DNA of 64,000 bases, taken from Aureimonas sp. SA4125. GTDB taxonomy: Bacteria > Pseudomonadota > Alphaproteobacteria > Rhizobiales > Rhizobiaceae. The stretch's first letter is position 1. Each line of letters starts with the position of its first letter. The notes below the pieces were generated by a model that ran no database searches, was not told the origin of the DNA, and saw only the letters and a list, made by a program, of their open reading frames with translations. Below are positions 38,545 to 48,310 of this stretch, one piece after another. Position numbers and translations under genes: made by a program. The stretch is taken from NCBI RefSeq assembly GCF_019973775.1, contig NZ_AP025032.1, positions 3,996,001 to 4,060,000 of the forward strand, read 5' to 3'.

Positions 38545-39882
38545 TCAGGCGAAACGCGCCGCCGCCGCCCCGTGCTCGGCCCGCAGCCGCGCGACGTCCA
38601 CGCCCAGCGGCATGCCGTCAACGACGCGCCACGTTCCCTTGACCATCACCCGGTCGGCCCGCGTCGCGCCGCAGAGGACGAGCGCGGCGACCGGATCGTG
38701 CGCGCCGGAGAAGCGCAGCTCGTCCAGTGCGAACAGCGCGAGGTCCGCCTGCAGGCCGACGACGATGCGGCCGATGTCGCTCCGGCCGAGGCAGGCGGCC
38801 GAGCCCTCGGTGCCCCAGCGCAGCACGTCGCGTGAGGTGACCGCCGCCGCGGACTGCGTGCGCAACCGACCGACCATCAGCGCATGACGGGCGGATTCGA
38901 TGAGGTTGGAAGCATCGTTCGAGGCCGAGCCGTCGACGCCGAGGCCGACCGGGCTGCCGGCGGCCATCAGTCCCTCGACCGGACAGAAGCCGGAAGCGAG
39001 CACGGCGTTGGAAGTCGGGCAATGACAGATGCCGACGCGGTGGCGGCCGAGGCGGGCGCATTCCTCGGTGGTGAAGTGGATGCCGTGCGCGAGCCAGGTC
39101 CGGGGCCCGAGCCAGCCGACCTCCTCCAGATAGTCGAGCGGGCGATAGCCAAAGAGTTTCTGGCAGTAGTCGTTCTCGTCCTTTGTCTCGCCGAGATGGG
39201 TGTGCAGCCGGCAGTCCTCGCGCTCGGCCAGCTCGGCGCTCTGCACCATCAGGCTCTTGGTCACCGAGAAGGGCGAGCAGGGCGCAAGCGCGATCTGCAG
39301 CATCGAGCCTTCGGCGCGGTCGTGGTATCGGGCGATCAGCCGTTCACTGTCGGCCAGGATCGTGTCCTCGTCCTGCACCACGCCGTCGGGCGGCAGACCG
39401 CCGTCCTTCTGCGAAAGGTTCATCGAGCCGCGGGTGAGCGTCGCCCTTATGCCGAGGCTCGCCGCCTCTTCCGCCTCGATGTCTATGCCGTTCTCGAGCC
39501 CTTTCGGGAAAAGATAGTGGTGATCGGCAGCGGTCGTGCAGCCGGACATCAGGAGCTCGGTCAAAGCGAGCCGGACCGAAAGACGGAAGGCGTCGGGATC
39601 GAGCCGCGCCCAGATCGGGTAGAGGCTGGTCAGCCAGGGAAACAGCTCCTTGTCCACTGCCGCCGGATGGGCGCGGGTCAGGGTCTGGTAGAAATGGTGA
39701 TGGGCATTCACGAGGCCCGGCAGCACGACGTGGCGAGAGGCGTCGAACGTCTCGTCCACGGGCCCCAACGGGGCCGCACTCGCGGGAACCAGTTCGGCGA
39801 TGCGGCCGTCCTCGACGACGATCCCGCCCTCGGCACCTTCCGCCAGGATGCCGAGCGGGTTCTTCAAGAACAGCCGAGCCAT
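38545..39882 (-). CDS. 8-oxoguanine deaminase-like amidohydrolase
   Basis: The 445-aa protein is an amidohydrolase of the TrzN/AtzB/8-oxoguanine deaminase group: PGLVNAHHHFYQTLTRAHP near residue 54, DHHYLFPKGLENGID, HTHLGETKDENDYCQKLFG in part, AHGIHFTTEE, GVDGSASNDASN. These motifs fit 8-oxoguanine deaminase (8-oxoguanine to urate). That role matches the purine genes nearby, as urate would enter PuuD. An s-triazine or hydroxyatrazine role seems less likely from context. The ATG is 2 nt after the ureG stop, so the gene is part of the urease transcript. Confidence 0.85.
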   Translation of the reverse strand: MARLFLKNPLGILAEGAEGGIVVEDGRIAELVPASAAPLGPVDETFDASRHVVLPGLVNAHHHFYQTLTRAHPAAVDKELFPWLTSLYPIWARLDPDAFRLSVRLALTELLMSGCTTAADHHYLFPKGLENGIDIEAEEAASLGIRATLTRGSMNLSQKDGGLPPDGVVQDEDTILADSERLIARYHDRAEGSMLQIALAPCSPFSVTKSLMVQSAELAEREDCRLHTHLGETKDENDYCQKLFGYRPLDYLEEVGWLGPRTWLAHGIHFTTEECARLGRHRVGICHCPTSNAVLASGFCPVEGLMAAGSPVGLGVDGSASNDASNLIESARHALMVGRLRTQSAAAVTSRDVLRWGTEGSAACLGRSDIGRIVVGLQADLALFALDELRFSGAHDPVAALVLCGATRADRVMVKGTWRVVDGMPLGVDVARLRAEHGAAAARFA

Positions 39883-39884
39883 CG

Positions 39885-40513
<629 letters not shown>

Positions 40514-40517
<4 letters not shown>

Positions 40518-41200
40518 GAGCGAAAAAGCCTTGTTGTCATGGTTTCGTGCCGCATCGCGGCAATGTCGGAGAGGAAAGACGAGGAGCCGAGATCGTCCAG
40601 CGTCGAACCCTCGGCACGCCGGGCGGCCGAAAGTTGGACGGGCTCCAAAGCGTGGAGAACGAGCACCATCTGGCTCTGCCCGAGCGGAACGAGCCGCGTC
40701 GCGACCGCGACGAGATTGGCGCAGAAGCCGTGGGCATAGGCGGTGAGGGCGTCGAGCAGCGCGATGTCGCCGACGCCCGCCAGGCGCCCGACGGCGACCG
40801 GATATGGCGCGTCCGGCAGGTCTGCCGTCGTTGCCGCAGCGTCATGCCAGGGCTGCGCGGCCGCGCCGAAGGCTGCGCCGAGCGCCTGCGTTTCGGCCCG
40901 TCGCTCCATCGAGCCACCGAGCGCGAGCGCCAGTTCGCACACCGCCGCCATCCGGGTGGAATCCAGATCTTTCGCCGCACGAAACGCTTCGGCGAACAGC
41001 ACGAGATCGTTCCAGCCGCTGCCACGCAGCAGCAGCGTCTCGAGCCATTTCGACAGCGTTGCGGCATCGGCGACACGCCGCTCCGCGATCGCCGATTCCA
41101 GCCCGTGCGAATAGGCAAAGCCCCCGACCGGAAAGGCCGGCGACAGCCAGGTCATCAGCCGCAGCAGCGCCGAGGAACCGGGCGCCTGCAACTCATTCAT
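40514..41200 (-). CDS. ureF: Urease accessory protein UreF
   Basis: UreF forms the UreDFG activation complex with urease. The 228-aa protein shows [20 protein letters not shown] in part and [46 protein letters not shown] and [18 protein letters not shown]. The start is placed at the ATG at 41200; another in-frame ATG at 41206 is equally possible. Both overlap the end of ureE. The stop overlaps ureG. Confidence 0.93.
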
Positions 41201-41684
41201 GGGCATGCGGGACAGCGTGACCGTCATGGGGCGCGTCGTCGTGAGGGGCTGCATGCGCACCGCCATAGGCGCCGCCCTCGGGATCGAAGGGCGCGTCGAG
41301 CTCGATGACGCTTGCATGAAGGCCCTCCAGCATTTCGCGCAGCACCGGCTCGCGGCGGATCAGGATGTGGTCCTCGAGGATCTGCGCCGCCTGATGGCGG
41401 TTGCCGAGGTGCCAGGCGAGCGTCAGGAGATGCGTCGCGTTCTGGCCGCGCACGACATAGAGCGGCTCGTCCTTCGCCTTGACGCGCAGGATCCGCCCGT
41501 CGTCGAGCCCGATGCCGTCGCCGTCGCGCAGCCGCACGGTTTCGGCCAGGTCGAGGAGGAAAGCGATGCCGCCGTCGGAGACCATCGCCATGCGGCGGCG
41601 ATGGCGCTGCATCTCGTCGAGCGTGATCGTGTCGTCGGGGTGGAAGTGCGCCTCGCGGGCGTGGATCTCGGTCGCGCGGATCAT
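41193..41684 (-). CDS. ureE: Urease accessory protein UreE, nickel chaperone
   Basis: The 163-aa protein has an N-terminal peptide-binding half (TITLDEMQRHRRRMAMVSD, GIAFLLDLAETVRLRDGDG), the central metal site in LAWHLGNRHQAAQI, and EDHILIRREPVLREMLEGL. The C-terminus is histidine-rich (GGAHAAPHDDAPHDGHAVP then HAHE), as in nickel-storing UreE proteins. It starts 4 nt after the stop of the last DUF29 gene, so its translation is probably coupled to that paralogue. Confidence 0.95.
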   Translation of the reverse strand: MIRATEIHAREAHFHPDDTITLDEMQRHRRRMAMVSDGGIAFLLDLAETVRLRDGDGIGLDDGRILRVKAKDEPLYVVRGQNATHLLTLAWHLGNRHQAAQILEDHILIRREPVLREMLEGLHASVIELDAPFDPEGGAYGGAHAAPHDDAPHDGHAVPHAHE

Positions 41685-41688
41685 GGGA

Positions 41689-42162
41689 CTACCTCGGAAG
41701 GTCCTGTGGACGACCCGGCAGAAATCCTGAGTCGCGAAGCTGGGGAAGCGTGTAGGGGCAGGAAGACGGGAAAGTCGCCTTTTCCAGATCGGTCGCCTCG
41801 ACGGCCTCGAACACGGCCAGCTTGTAGGCGCCGGCCAAGGCCCCGGCGGGAAATCCGCGAAGGCTGGGACTATCGTCGATAATCATGTCCCAGCGGAGCC
41901 GTTGTTCAGACAGCGTCGATAGCCATCCCTCCTGTCGTTTCTCTGGCTGAAACTGCCACTTCAAGAGGTATTGGAAGGTGCCCTTCAACCGACTGCGAAT
42001 TTCGCGTTTGTCACTCCGCCCCACGCTCTCGATCTCCTCGGCGACATTCTCCCAGTCGATGTCGCCGCCCTCGCCCGACCTTGCTCTCAACCGCCCCGCC
42101 TGCGCTTGCGTCCAGGCATAGAAGTCCGCGTCGTAGAGTGAGGGTTGAGGCTTCGCGGTCAT
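41689..42162 (-). CDS. DUF29 family protein, third tandem copy
   Basis: The 157-aa protein has the DUF29 pattern: SLYDADFYAWTQAQAGRLRA near residue 8, IDWENVAEEIESVGRSDKRE, LLKWQFQPEKRQEGW, SPSLRGFP and a C-terminal FPSSCPYTLPQLRDSGFLP. It is paralogous to the next two genes. Its ATG overlaps the stop of the second copy (ATGA) and its stop is 4 nt before ureE. DUF29 has no known biochemical function; the place between ureC and ureE suggests a link to urease or its expression, by context only. Confidence 0.88.
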   Translation of the reverse strand: MTAKPQPSLYDADFYAWTQAQAGRLRARSGEGGDIDWENVAEEIESVGRSDKREIRSRLKGTFQYLLKWQFQPEKRQEGWLSTLSEQRLRWDMIIDDSPSLRGFPAGALAGAYKLAVFEAVEATDLEKATFPSSCPYTLPQLRDSGFLPGRPQDLPR

Positions 42163-42623
42163 TGGTCACCGCCTGGCAGATAGCCCATGTCGAGGATCTG
42201 GGAGACCGTGAACGGGCAGTCGGCGGGGAAGGTATCGGGCGACAACCGCGTCTCGCCTGCCGCATTCCAGCGAGCGATCGCATATTCCTCGTCGAGCACT
42301 TCCAACGGATGCCCTCTCAGGCTGGGACTACGCCGGATCCGCCGGTTGATGCGACGCCTCTGCTCGTGGATCGTCCCGCGCCAGCTGTTCGACCGCCGCT
42401 CGGGCTGAAACTGCCATTTCAGCAGATGCGTCAATAGCACCGCCATCCGGCTTTCGATCTCGCTGCGCTCCGACTCTCCCACGCTTTCGATCTCCTCGGC
42501 GACATGCTCCCAGTCGAGGGAGGTCGTTGCCTGAGCCCGGAGCCGCGCCGACTGGTCCTGCGACCAGGCATAGAGGTCCGTCTCGTAGAGGCTCGGCACC
42601 GGCGCTTTCAGGGCATCTGACAT
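42159..42623 (-). CDS. DUF29 family protein, second tandem copy
   Basis: The 154-aa protein repeats the family layout: SLYETDLYAWSQDQSARLRA, LDWEHVAEEIESVGESERSE, LLKWQFQPERRSNSW, IHEQRRRINRRIRRSPSLRG in pieces, ETRLSPDTFPADCPFTVSQI. The ATG directly follows the TAA of the first copy with no gap, and the stop overlaps the third copy, so the three are translated as a coupled unit. The core region is close in sequence to the third copy, suggesting local duplication. Confidence 0.88.
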   Translation of the reverse strand: MSDALKAPVPSLYETDLYAWSQDQSARLRAQATTSLDWEHVAEEIESVGESERSEIESRMAVLLTHLLKWQFQPERRSNSWRGTIHEQRRRINRRIRRSPSLRGHPLEVLDEEYAIARWNAAGETRLSPDTFPADCPFTVSQILDMGYLPGGDQ

Positions 42624-43112
42624 TTACGCCTCCGCCTCGGGGAAGAAGTTCCGGTCGAGGATGTCGGCGAGAGCGAAAGGGCAGTCCGGCGGAAAGGCCG
42701 CTTCGGGCATTCCCGTCTCGCCGGCCGCCTTCAGACGCGCCACCGCGTATTCGCGACCGAGCCTTGCGGCTGGATAGGGCCGTAAGCTCGGACTCTCGTC
42801 GAGATCGTCAAGGATCTGGCCGCGTTGCTCGGTGATCGTGCCCGTCCAGCTAGACGATCGGAAAGCTGGCTGAAACCGCCATTTCAGGAGATGGACGAGC
42901 AGCACATTGAGACGCGAGGCGATCTCGCGTTTGACCGAGCGCCCCAAGTCCCCGACCTCCTCGGCGAGATTTTCCAGATCGAGCCGGTCGTGCCGACCGG
43001 CCTTGAGAGCTGCGACCTGATCCTGAGTCCAGGCGAAATAGTCCTCTGCATAGTCCGCCCCGGCGCGCGGCAGCGCCGAGGATTCCGGGGAGAGACCAAG
43101 CGGACGGGACAC
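42624..43112 (-). CDS. DUF29 family protein, first tandem copy
   Basis: The 162-aa protein is the most divergent of the three: YAEDYFAWTQDQVAALKAGR, LDLENLAEEVGDLGRSVKRE, LLVHLLKWRFQPAFRSSSW, ITEQRGQILDDLDESPSLRP in part, ETGMPEAAFPPDCPFALADI. It begins with GTG at 43112, supported by AAAGGAG 8 nt upstream. It lies 59 bp after ureC. TCGGCTC just after the ureC stop could pair with GAGCCGA overlapping this ribosome binding site and restrict translation. Confidence 0.87.
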   Translation of the reverse strand: MSRPLGLSPESSALPRAGADYAEDYFAWTQDQVAALKAGRHDRLDLENLAEEVGDLGRSVKREIASRLNVLLVHLLKWRFQPAFRSSSWTGTITEQRGQILDDLDESPSLRPYPAARLGREYAVARLKAAGETGMPEAAFPPDCPFALADILDRNFFPEAEA

Positions 43113-43171
43113 CGGTTCGGCTCCTTTGGCAAAAGCGACGTTTGCGCCGGGGCGCGGCCCATGAGCCGATC

Positions 43172-44884
<1,713 letters not shown>

Positions 44885-44954
44885 GACGACCTCTTTTGGC
44901 AATGCGCCGCGGCGATCGGCGGCATGGCGCCGTCCCTGTTGCAGCGCCGAAGAC

Positions 44955-44984
44955 ATTCGGATCGCAAAGCCGGGAGTTTGTCAA
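44955..44984 (-). promoter_or_regulatory. Candidate sigma-70 promoter for ureC
   Basis: On the minus strand a perfect -35 TTGACA (44979-44984) is followed after 18 bp by CCGAAT (44955-44960), a 3/6 match to TATAAT. A start near 44948 would give about 65 nt of leader before the ureC ATG. The need for a local promoter is strengthened by the opposite-strand genes upstream. Confidence 0.4.
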
Positions 44985-45050
44985 AGCCTGCAGAGACCCC
45001 ATCTTGAATGCGGAGGGTGCTTTCAGGCGTCCGGCGAAAGGACGCAGTCG

Positions 45051-45488
45051 ATGACCAGACAGATGATCGCAGCCGCAGGGCTCCTCGCCCTTGCCCTCGG
45101 CACCGGCGAGGCGGCGGCGCAGGCGTTCGAACCGGGCCCCCCCGGCACGCCGACCGGCACCTCGATGGCAGGCGCCAGTATCGTCGGCGCGCCGAAACTG
45201 CCGCGCGGCAACAGGATCCCGAACGCCCGGGTGTTCGGCGACACGGCCGAGGAGCGTGCCTATGGCCGGGATTTCGACGACAGCTACATCACGCCCGAAG
45301 TGCCTCGCGGCATCGGCAGGAAGACGACCAACCCCGCCCGCGCCGGCCGCTCCGATATCGATCCGACCAGCGCCGGGGATTTTGCCCGCGGCGGACCCGC
45401 GGCGATCGGCCAAAGTTCGGTGACGCGCGGCAGCAGCTTCAGCCGCGGCAGCCGGGGCGGCCGTGCCCGAATCGTGAACGAGCCATAG
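45051..45488 (+). CDS. Small secreted hypothetical protein
   Basis: The 145-aa protein starts with a signal peptide (MTRQMIAAAGLLALALGTG then EAAAQA) and is otherwise rich in Gly, Arg, Pro and Ser (RNRIPNARVFG-like and SSVTRGSSFSRGSRGG stretches), without a domain I recognise. AAAGGA lies about 10 nt before the ATG. It is on the strand opposite to the ure genes, between ureC and ureB. High codon-position GC bias fits a real gene, but function is unknown. Confidence 0.65.
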   Translation: MTRQMIAAAGLLALALGTGEAAAQAFEPGPPGTPTGTSMAGASIVGAPKLPRGNRIPNARVFGDTAEERAYGRDFDDSYITPEVPRGIGRKTTNPARAGRSDIDPTSAGDFARGGPAAIGQSSVTRGSSFSRGSRGGRARIVNEP

Positions 45489-45511
45489 ACGACCGCCCGT
45501 CGCCTTTCGTC

Positions 45512-45537
45512 GGAACGGCTGCCCATGCCGCCGAGTT
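45512..45537 (+). promoter_or_regulatory. Weak candidate EcfG-type promoter before the Gly/Ser-rich gene
   Basis: GGAAC (45512-45516) is followed after 17 bp by AGTT (45534-45537), close to the alphaproteobacterial general-stress promoter GGAAC-N16/17-CGTT. It would give a leader of about 60 nt before 45608. One mismatch in the -10 keeps this tentative. Confidence 0.25.
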
Positions 45538-45607
45538 GGGAACCTGAACGTGTCGCTCACCGACGGCGCCAGAGAAGCGCCAAGCACGACACCACAGGAG
45601 AGATATC

Positions 45608-46282
45608 ATGCGCGCATCGCAAATTGCCCTCGCTGCCTCAATCGTTCTTTTGAGCGCATCGTCAGCCCTTGCCCAGTCGAGCGGGAGCTCGGGAAGTGCC
45701 GGATCCGGGGGATCGGGCTCCGGTGCCTCTGGCAGCGCGGGCGGCACCGGCGTGACCGGAAGCCCGGCGGCTTCCGGCAATGGTCTCTCCGGCAGCACGG
45801 GCGGCACAGGCGCCGGCAGTGCCGGCAGCGGCTTGTCTGGCTCGAGCGGCACCGGTACGTCGACGACGATCCTGCCGGGCAACGCCGTCAATCCGCAGCT
45901 TGGCACCACTGCCGGCAGCGCGACGGGGACGGGCGTCACCGGCAGCACGGGGACGGGTATCTCGACGAGTTCGCCGGCGGATCTGTCGGGGGCGAACGGA
46001 GACTCCGGATCGTCGAGCACCGGGGTCGCCACAGAGGGATCCAGCACGATCAACTCGACAAGCGTAGACGGGATCGCGCGGTCCGGCGATGCGGGAGCCG
46101 CCAGCACGATCGGCGAGACGTCTGGCTCGGCTGCGGGAGCGACCAGCTCGGGCGGCCTTGCAGGATCGGGTCAGCGTGAAGACTACCGCATCGCTGCCCC
46201 GCCCATCGCGGTCGACGTCGAGGCCATTCGCGGCGCGCTGGACGCCGAGCCAGGGGCAACGCCGAAGGCCAACGGAAACTGA
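45608..46282 (+). CDS. Secreted Gly/Ser/Thr-rich low-complexity protein
   Basis: The 224-aa protein has a clear signal peptide (MRASQIALAASIVLLSASSA then LAQ). Residues 24-190 are built of irregular Gly-Ser-Thr repeats (SGSTGGTGAGSAGSGLSGSS, TGTGVTGSTGTGIST), which suggests a disordered or surface/linker protein. A conserved-looking tail (DYRIAAPPIAVDVEAIRGAL) follows. A GGAGAG motif precedes the ATG. It is transcribed against the ure genes between ureC and ureB. Homology cannot be judged by eye because of the composition. Confidence 0.65.
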   Translation: MRASQIALAASIVLLSASSALAQSSGSSGSAGSGGSGSGASGSAGGTGVTGSPAASGNGLSGSTGGTGAGSAGSGLSGSSGTGTSTTILPGNAVNPQLGTTAGSATGTGVTGSTGTGISTSSPADLSGANGDSGSSSTGVATEGSSTINSTSVDGIARSGDAGAASTIGETSGSAAGATSSGGLAGSGQREDYRIAAPPIAVDVEAIRGALDAEPGATPKANGN

Positions 46283-46374
46283 CGGCACACCGCCTTTGCG
46301 GTGCGTAATATCTGGGCCGTACGTCAGGTCCGGGCGGCGCCTCAGATGTGAGGCGGGATCAACGGAAATGGGGG

Positions 46375-46680
46375 CTACAGCGCCCCCATCACCTTGCCGT
46401 TGAAGCCGTATACGTGTCGCTCGCCCCGGAGCGGCACGAGCGAAACCGCGCGGGTCTGTCCCGGCTCGAAGCGCACCGCGGTTCCCGCGGCGATATCGAG
46501 ACGCTGCCCCCGCGCGATCTCGCGGTCGAAGGCCAGCGCCAGATTTGTTTCGGCGAAGTGATAGTGCGAACCGACCTGGATCGGCCGATCACCGGTATTG
46601 GAGACCTCGATCGTCGTCGCCGGCGAGCCCTCGTTCAGGACGATCTCGCCTTCTGCCGCGATCACCTCGCCGGGGATCAC
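46375..46680 (-). CDS. ureB: Urease beta subunit
   Basis: The 101-aa protein is a complete Ure[57 protein letters not shown] in part and [15 protein letters not shown]. It starts with GTG at 46680, 5 nt after the hupE/ureJ stop, so the two are probably translated together. It is not fused to UreA, as usual in proteobacteria. Confidence 0.96.
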   Translation of the reverse strand: MIPGEVIAAEGEIVLNEGSPATTIEVSNTGDRPIQVGSHYHFAETNLALAFDREIARGQRLDIAAGTAVRFEPGQTRAVSLVPLRGERHVYGFNGKVMGAL

Positions 46681-46685
46681 CGGCG

Positions 46686-47273
46686 TCAGCCGATCATCAG
46701 CGCGACGCCGGCGATGGCCGTGCCGGCGCCGAGCGTGCGGGAGAGTGCAGATCCAGCCCTCTGGCCGACACCACGTCCGGCGACCAGGCCAAGACCGATG
46801 CCGGCGCCATGCAGCAGCGCTGTCGCCGCAACGAAGCCGAGCGAGAAGCTCAGTGCACCGGCAGTGCCGATCTCGCTGGCGTGCGCAGCGCCATGCGCCA
46901 GCGCGAACAGACCGACGAGCCCGGCGCTCGCCAGAAGCGGCACGCGGACGGCGGTCGCGACGACGAGGCCGAGGACGATGACGGAAGCGAGGATCGCCGG
47001 CTCGACGAAAGGAAGCGCGAGGCCGGAAGCGCCGAGGATGAAGCCGAGGGCCATGGCACCGACGAAGGCAGCCGGGACGGCGTAGAGCGCCCGTCCGCCA
47101 AGCTGCGCGGCCCAGAGACCGACCGCGACCATCGCCAGGATATGGTCGAGGCCCGATAGCGGATGGGCGAACCCGGAAAGAAAGGAGCTGTGCGCCTGCG
47201 TGCCGACATGGGCGAAGGCGGGTGCGGCACCGGCCAGAAGGGCGGCGGCAGCGAGAGCTAAACGTTTCGACAT
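46686..47273 (-). CDS. HupE/UreJ family membrane protein, probable nickel transporter
   Basis: The 195-aa protein has an N-terminal signal-like segment ([19 protein letters not shown]), then about six membrane segments. [20 protein letters not shown] near residue 35 and [11 protein letters not shown] are the conserved His/Asp motifs of HupE/UreJ, thought to bind and carry nickel. The ATG at 47273 follows AGGAA. It lies directly upstream of ureB, which fits nickel supply for urease. A consensus-like promoter lies at 47371-47399. Confidence 0.9.
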   Translation of the reverse strand: MSKRLALAAAALLAGAAPAFAHVGTQAHSSFLSGFAHPLSGLDHILAMVAVGLWAAQLGGRALYAVPAAFVGAMALGFILGASGLALPFVEPAILASVIVLGLVVATAVRVPLLASAGLVGLFALAHGAAHASEIGTAGALSFSLGFVAATALLHGAGIGLGLVAGRGVGQRAGSALSRTLGAGTAIAGVALMIG

Positions 47274-47370
47274 CTGTTCCTCATCGGTCAACATGGGCGC
47301 CCGGATTTGGGTCGCGCCCGCTTTTCGCATTGCGGCACAGGACAACAGATCTCTGCGGCGGTGCGGTGCC

Positions 47371-47399
47371 ATTGTGGAAGAACGGCCGGCGGCTGTCAA
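47371..47399 (-). promoter_or_regulatory. Candidate sigma-70 promoter for hupE/ureJ-ureB
   Basis: On the minus strand TTGACA (47394-47399, perfect) is followed after exactly 17 bp by CACAAT (47371-47376, 4/6 to TATAAT). A start near 47364 gives a leader of about 90 nt. It lies in the 290-bp gap between hupE/ureJ and the small plus-strand gene at 47564; I see no gene in that gap. Confidence 0.5.
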
Positions 47400-47563
47400 A
47401 GCGCTTAACCGTTTCGAAGCCTTGGAAAGCGAGATACCGCCCGAGGCGCGGCATTGTCGCGGTTCCTTCAAGGGTCCCTCAACCGGAAAGCGCCATGCTC
47501 GTCCACAGCACTGCATGGCCACCCGGGACGGGTCGCCGAACCGGACGAGACACAGGGACACGC

Positions 47564-47800
47564 ATGACCATCCGCACTCGAATCCTGCAGGCAGCCGGTG
47601 CTGCGACGATGGCAACCCTCGCGGTCAGCCTCTGCGGCGACATCGAGCCGAACCACATCCGCACGGCGACGATCGATGGCGTCCGCGGTCCGGTCTACTA
47701 TTCCGTGGTCGACGGCACCTATCATCGCATCGGCCATTCGGATGCCCGATCCATGCCCCCCGGTCTGCAGGTCGCCGACGCCGCCTCGGGACAACGCTGA
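47564..47800 (+). CDS. Small hypothetical protein, possibly lipoprotein or secreted
   Basis: The 78-aa frame begins MTIRTRILQAAGAATMATLA and continues VSLCGDIEPNHIRTATIDG, so a signal peptide with a cysteine near residue 24 is possible, although the lipobox (AVSLC) is imperfect. The rest (VRGPVYYSVVDGTYHRIGHS) has no recognised domain. A longer frame extends upstream but the signal-like start and AGGGA favour this ATG. It is on the strand opposite to ureA and hupE/ureJ. Confidence 0.45.
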   Translation: MTIRTRILQAAGAATMATLAVSLCGDIEPNHIRTATIDGVRGPVYYSVVDGTYHRIGHSDARSMPPGLQVADAASGQR

Positions 47801-47853
47801 TCCTGCCTGGTGGCCGCTGACGATCCTGATCGCGCCCCTCCCCATCACCGGGC

Positions 47854-47952
47854 TAAAGCGGGATGGCTTTTCTTCGAATCGCCGACCCGCTTTAGGTCCT
47901 TGTCCTCGCATGATCTTTTCCGAAAGCCGGAACCCACCTTCCGGGATCATGC
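47854..47952. repeat. Composite double-hairpin intergenic repeat
   Basis: Two hairpins lie in series. TAAAGCGGG (47854-47862) pairs with CCCGCTTTA (47886-47894) around a TTTTCTTCGAATC-containing loop, and GCATGATC (47908-47915) pairs with GATCATGC (47945-47952) around TTTTCCGAAAGCCGGAACCC. This double structure closely resembles a dispersed repeat very frequent between genes in Hyphomicrobiales genomes. It fills most of the gap between the small plus-strand gene and the end of ureA. Confidence 0.75.
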
Positions 47953-47983
47953 TCCATGAGATCGAGGCTGGCGATAAGACGCC

Positions 47984-48286
47984 TTAGCGAATCGGCTCGT
48001 GGACCGTCACGAGCTTCGTGCCGTCCGGAAAGGTGGCCTCGACCTGGACATCGTGGATCATCTCGGCGATCCCCTCCATCACCTGGTCGCGCGTGACGAC
48101 GTGGGCGCCCGCCTCCATCAGATCGGCGACCGAGCGCCCATCACGGGCGCCTTCGACGACATAGTCCGATATCAGCGCGATGGCTTCCGGATGGTTCAGC
48201 TTGACGCCGCGCGCCAGCCGCTTGCGTGCGACTTCGGCGGCCATGGCGACGATCAGCTTGTCCTTTTCGCGCGGCGTCAACTGCAT
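47984..48286 (-). CDS. ureA: Urease gamma subunit
   Basis: The 100-aa UreA is complete: [76 protein letters not shown] and VHEPI. It follows ureD by 24 bp and is separated from hupE/ureJ-ureB by 710 bp containing a repeat and a small opposite-strand gene, so the three structural subunits lie in three separate pieces of one strand. Confidence 0.97.
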   Translation of the reverse strand: MQLTPREKDKLIVAMAAEVARKRLARGVKLNHPEAIALISDYVVEGARDGRSVADLMEAGAHVVTRDQVMEGIAEMIHDVQVEATFPDGTKLVTVHEPIR

Positions 48287-48310
48287 CGGCTTGCTCTCTT
48301 CAAAGACACG

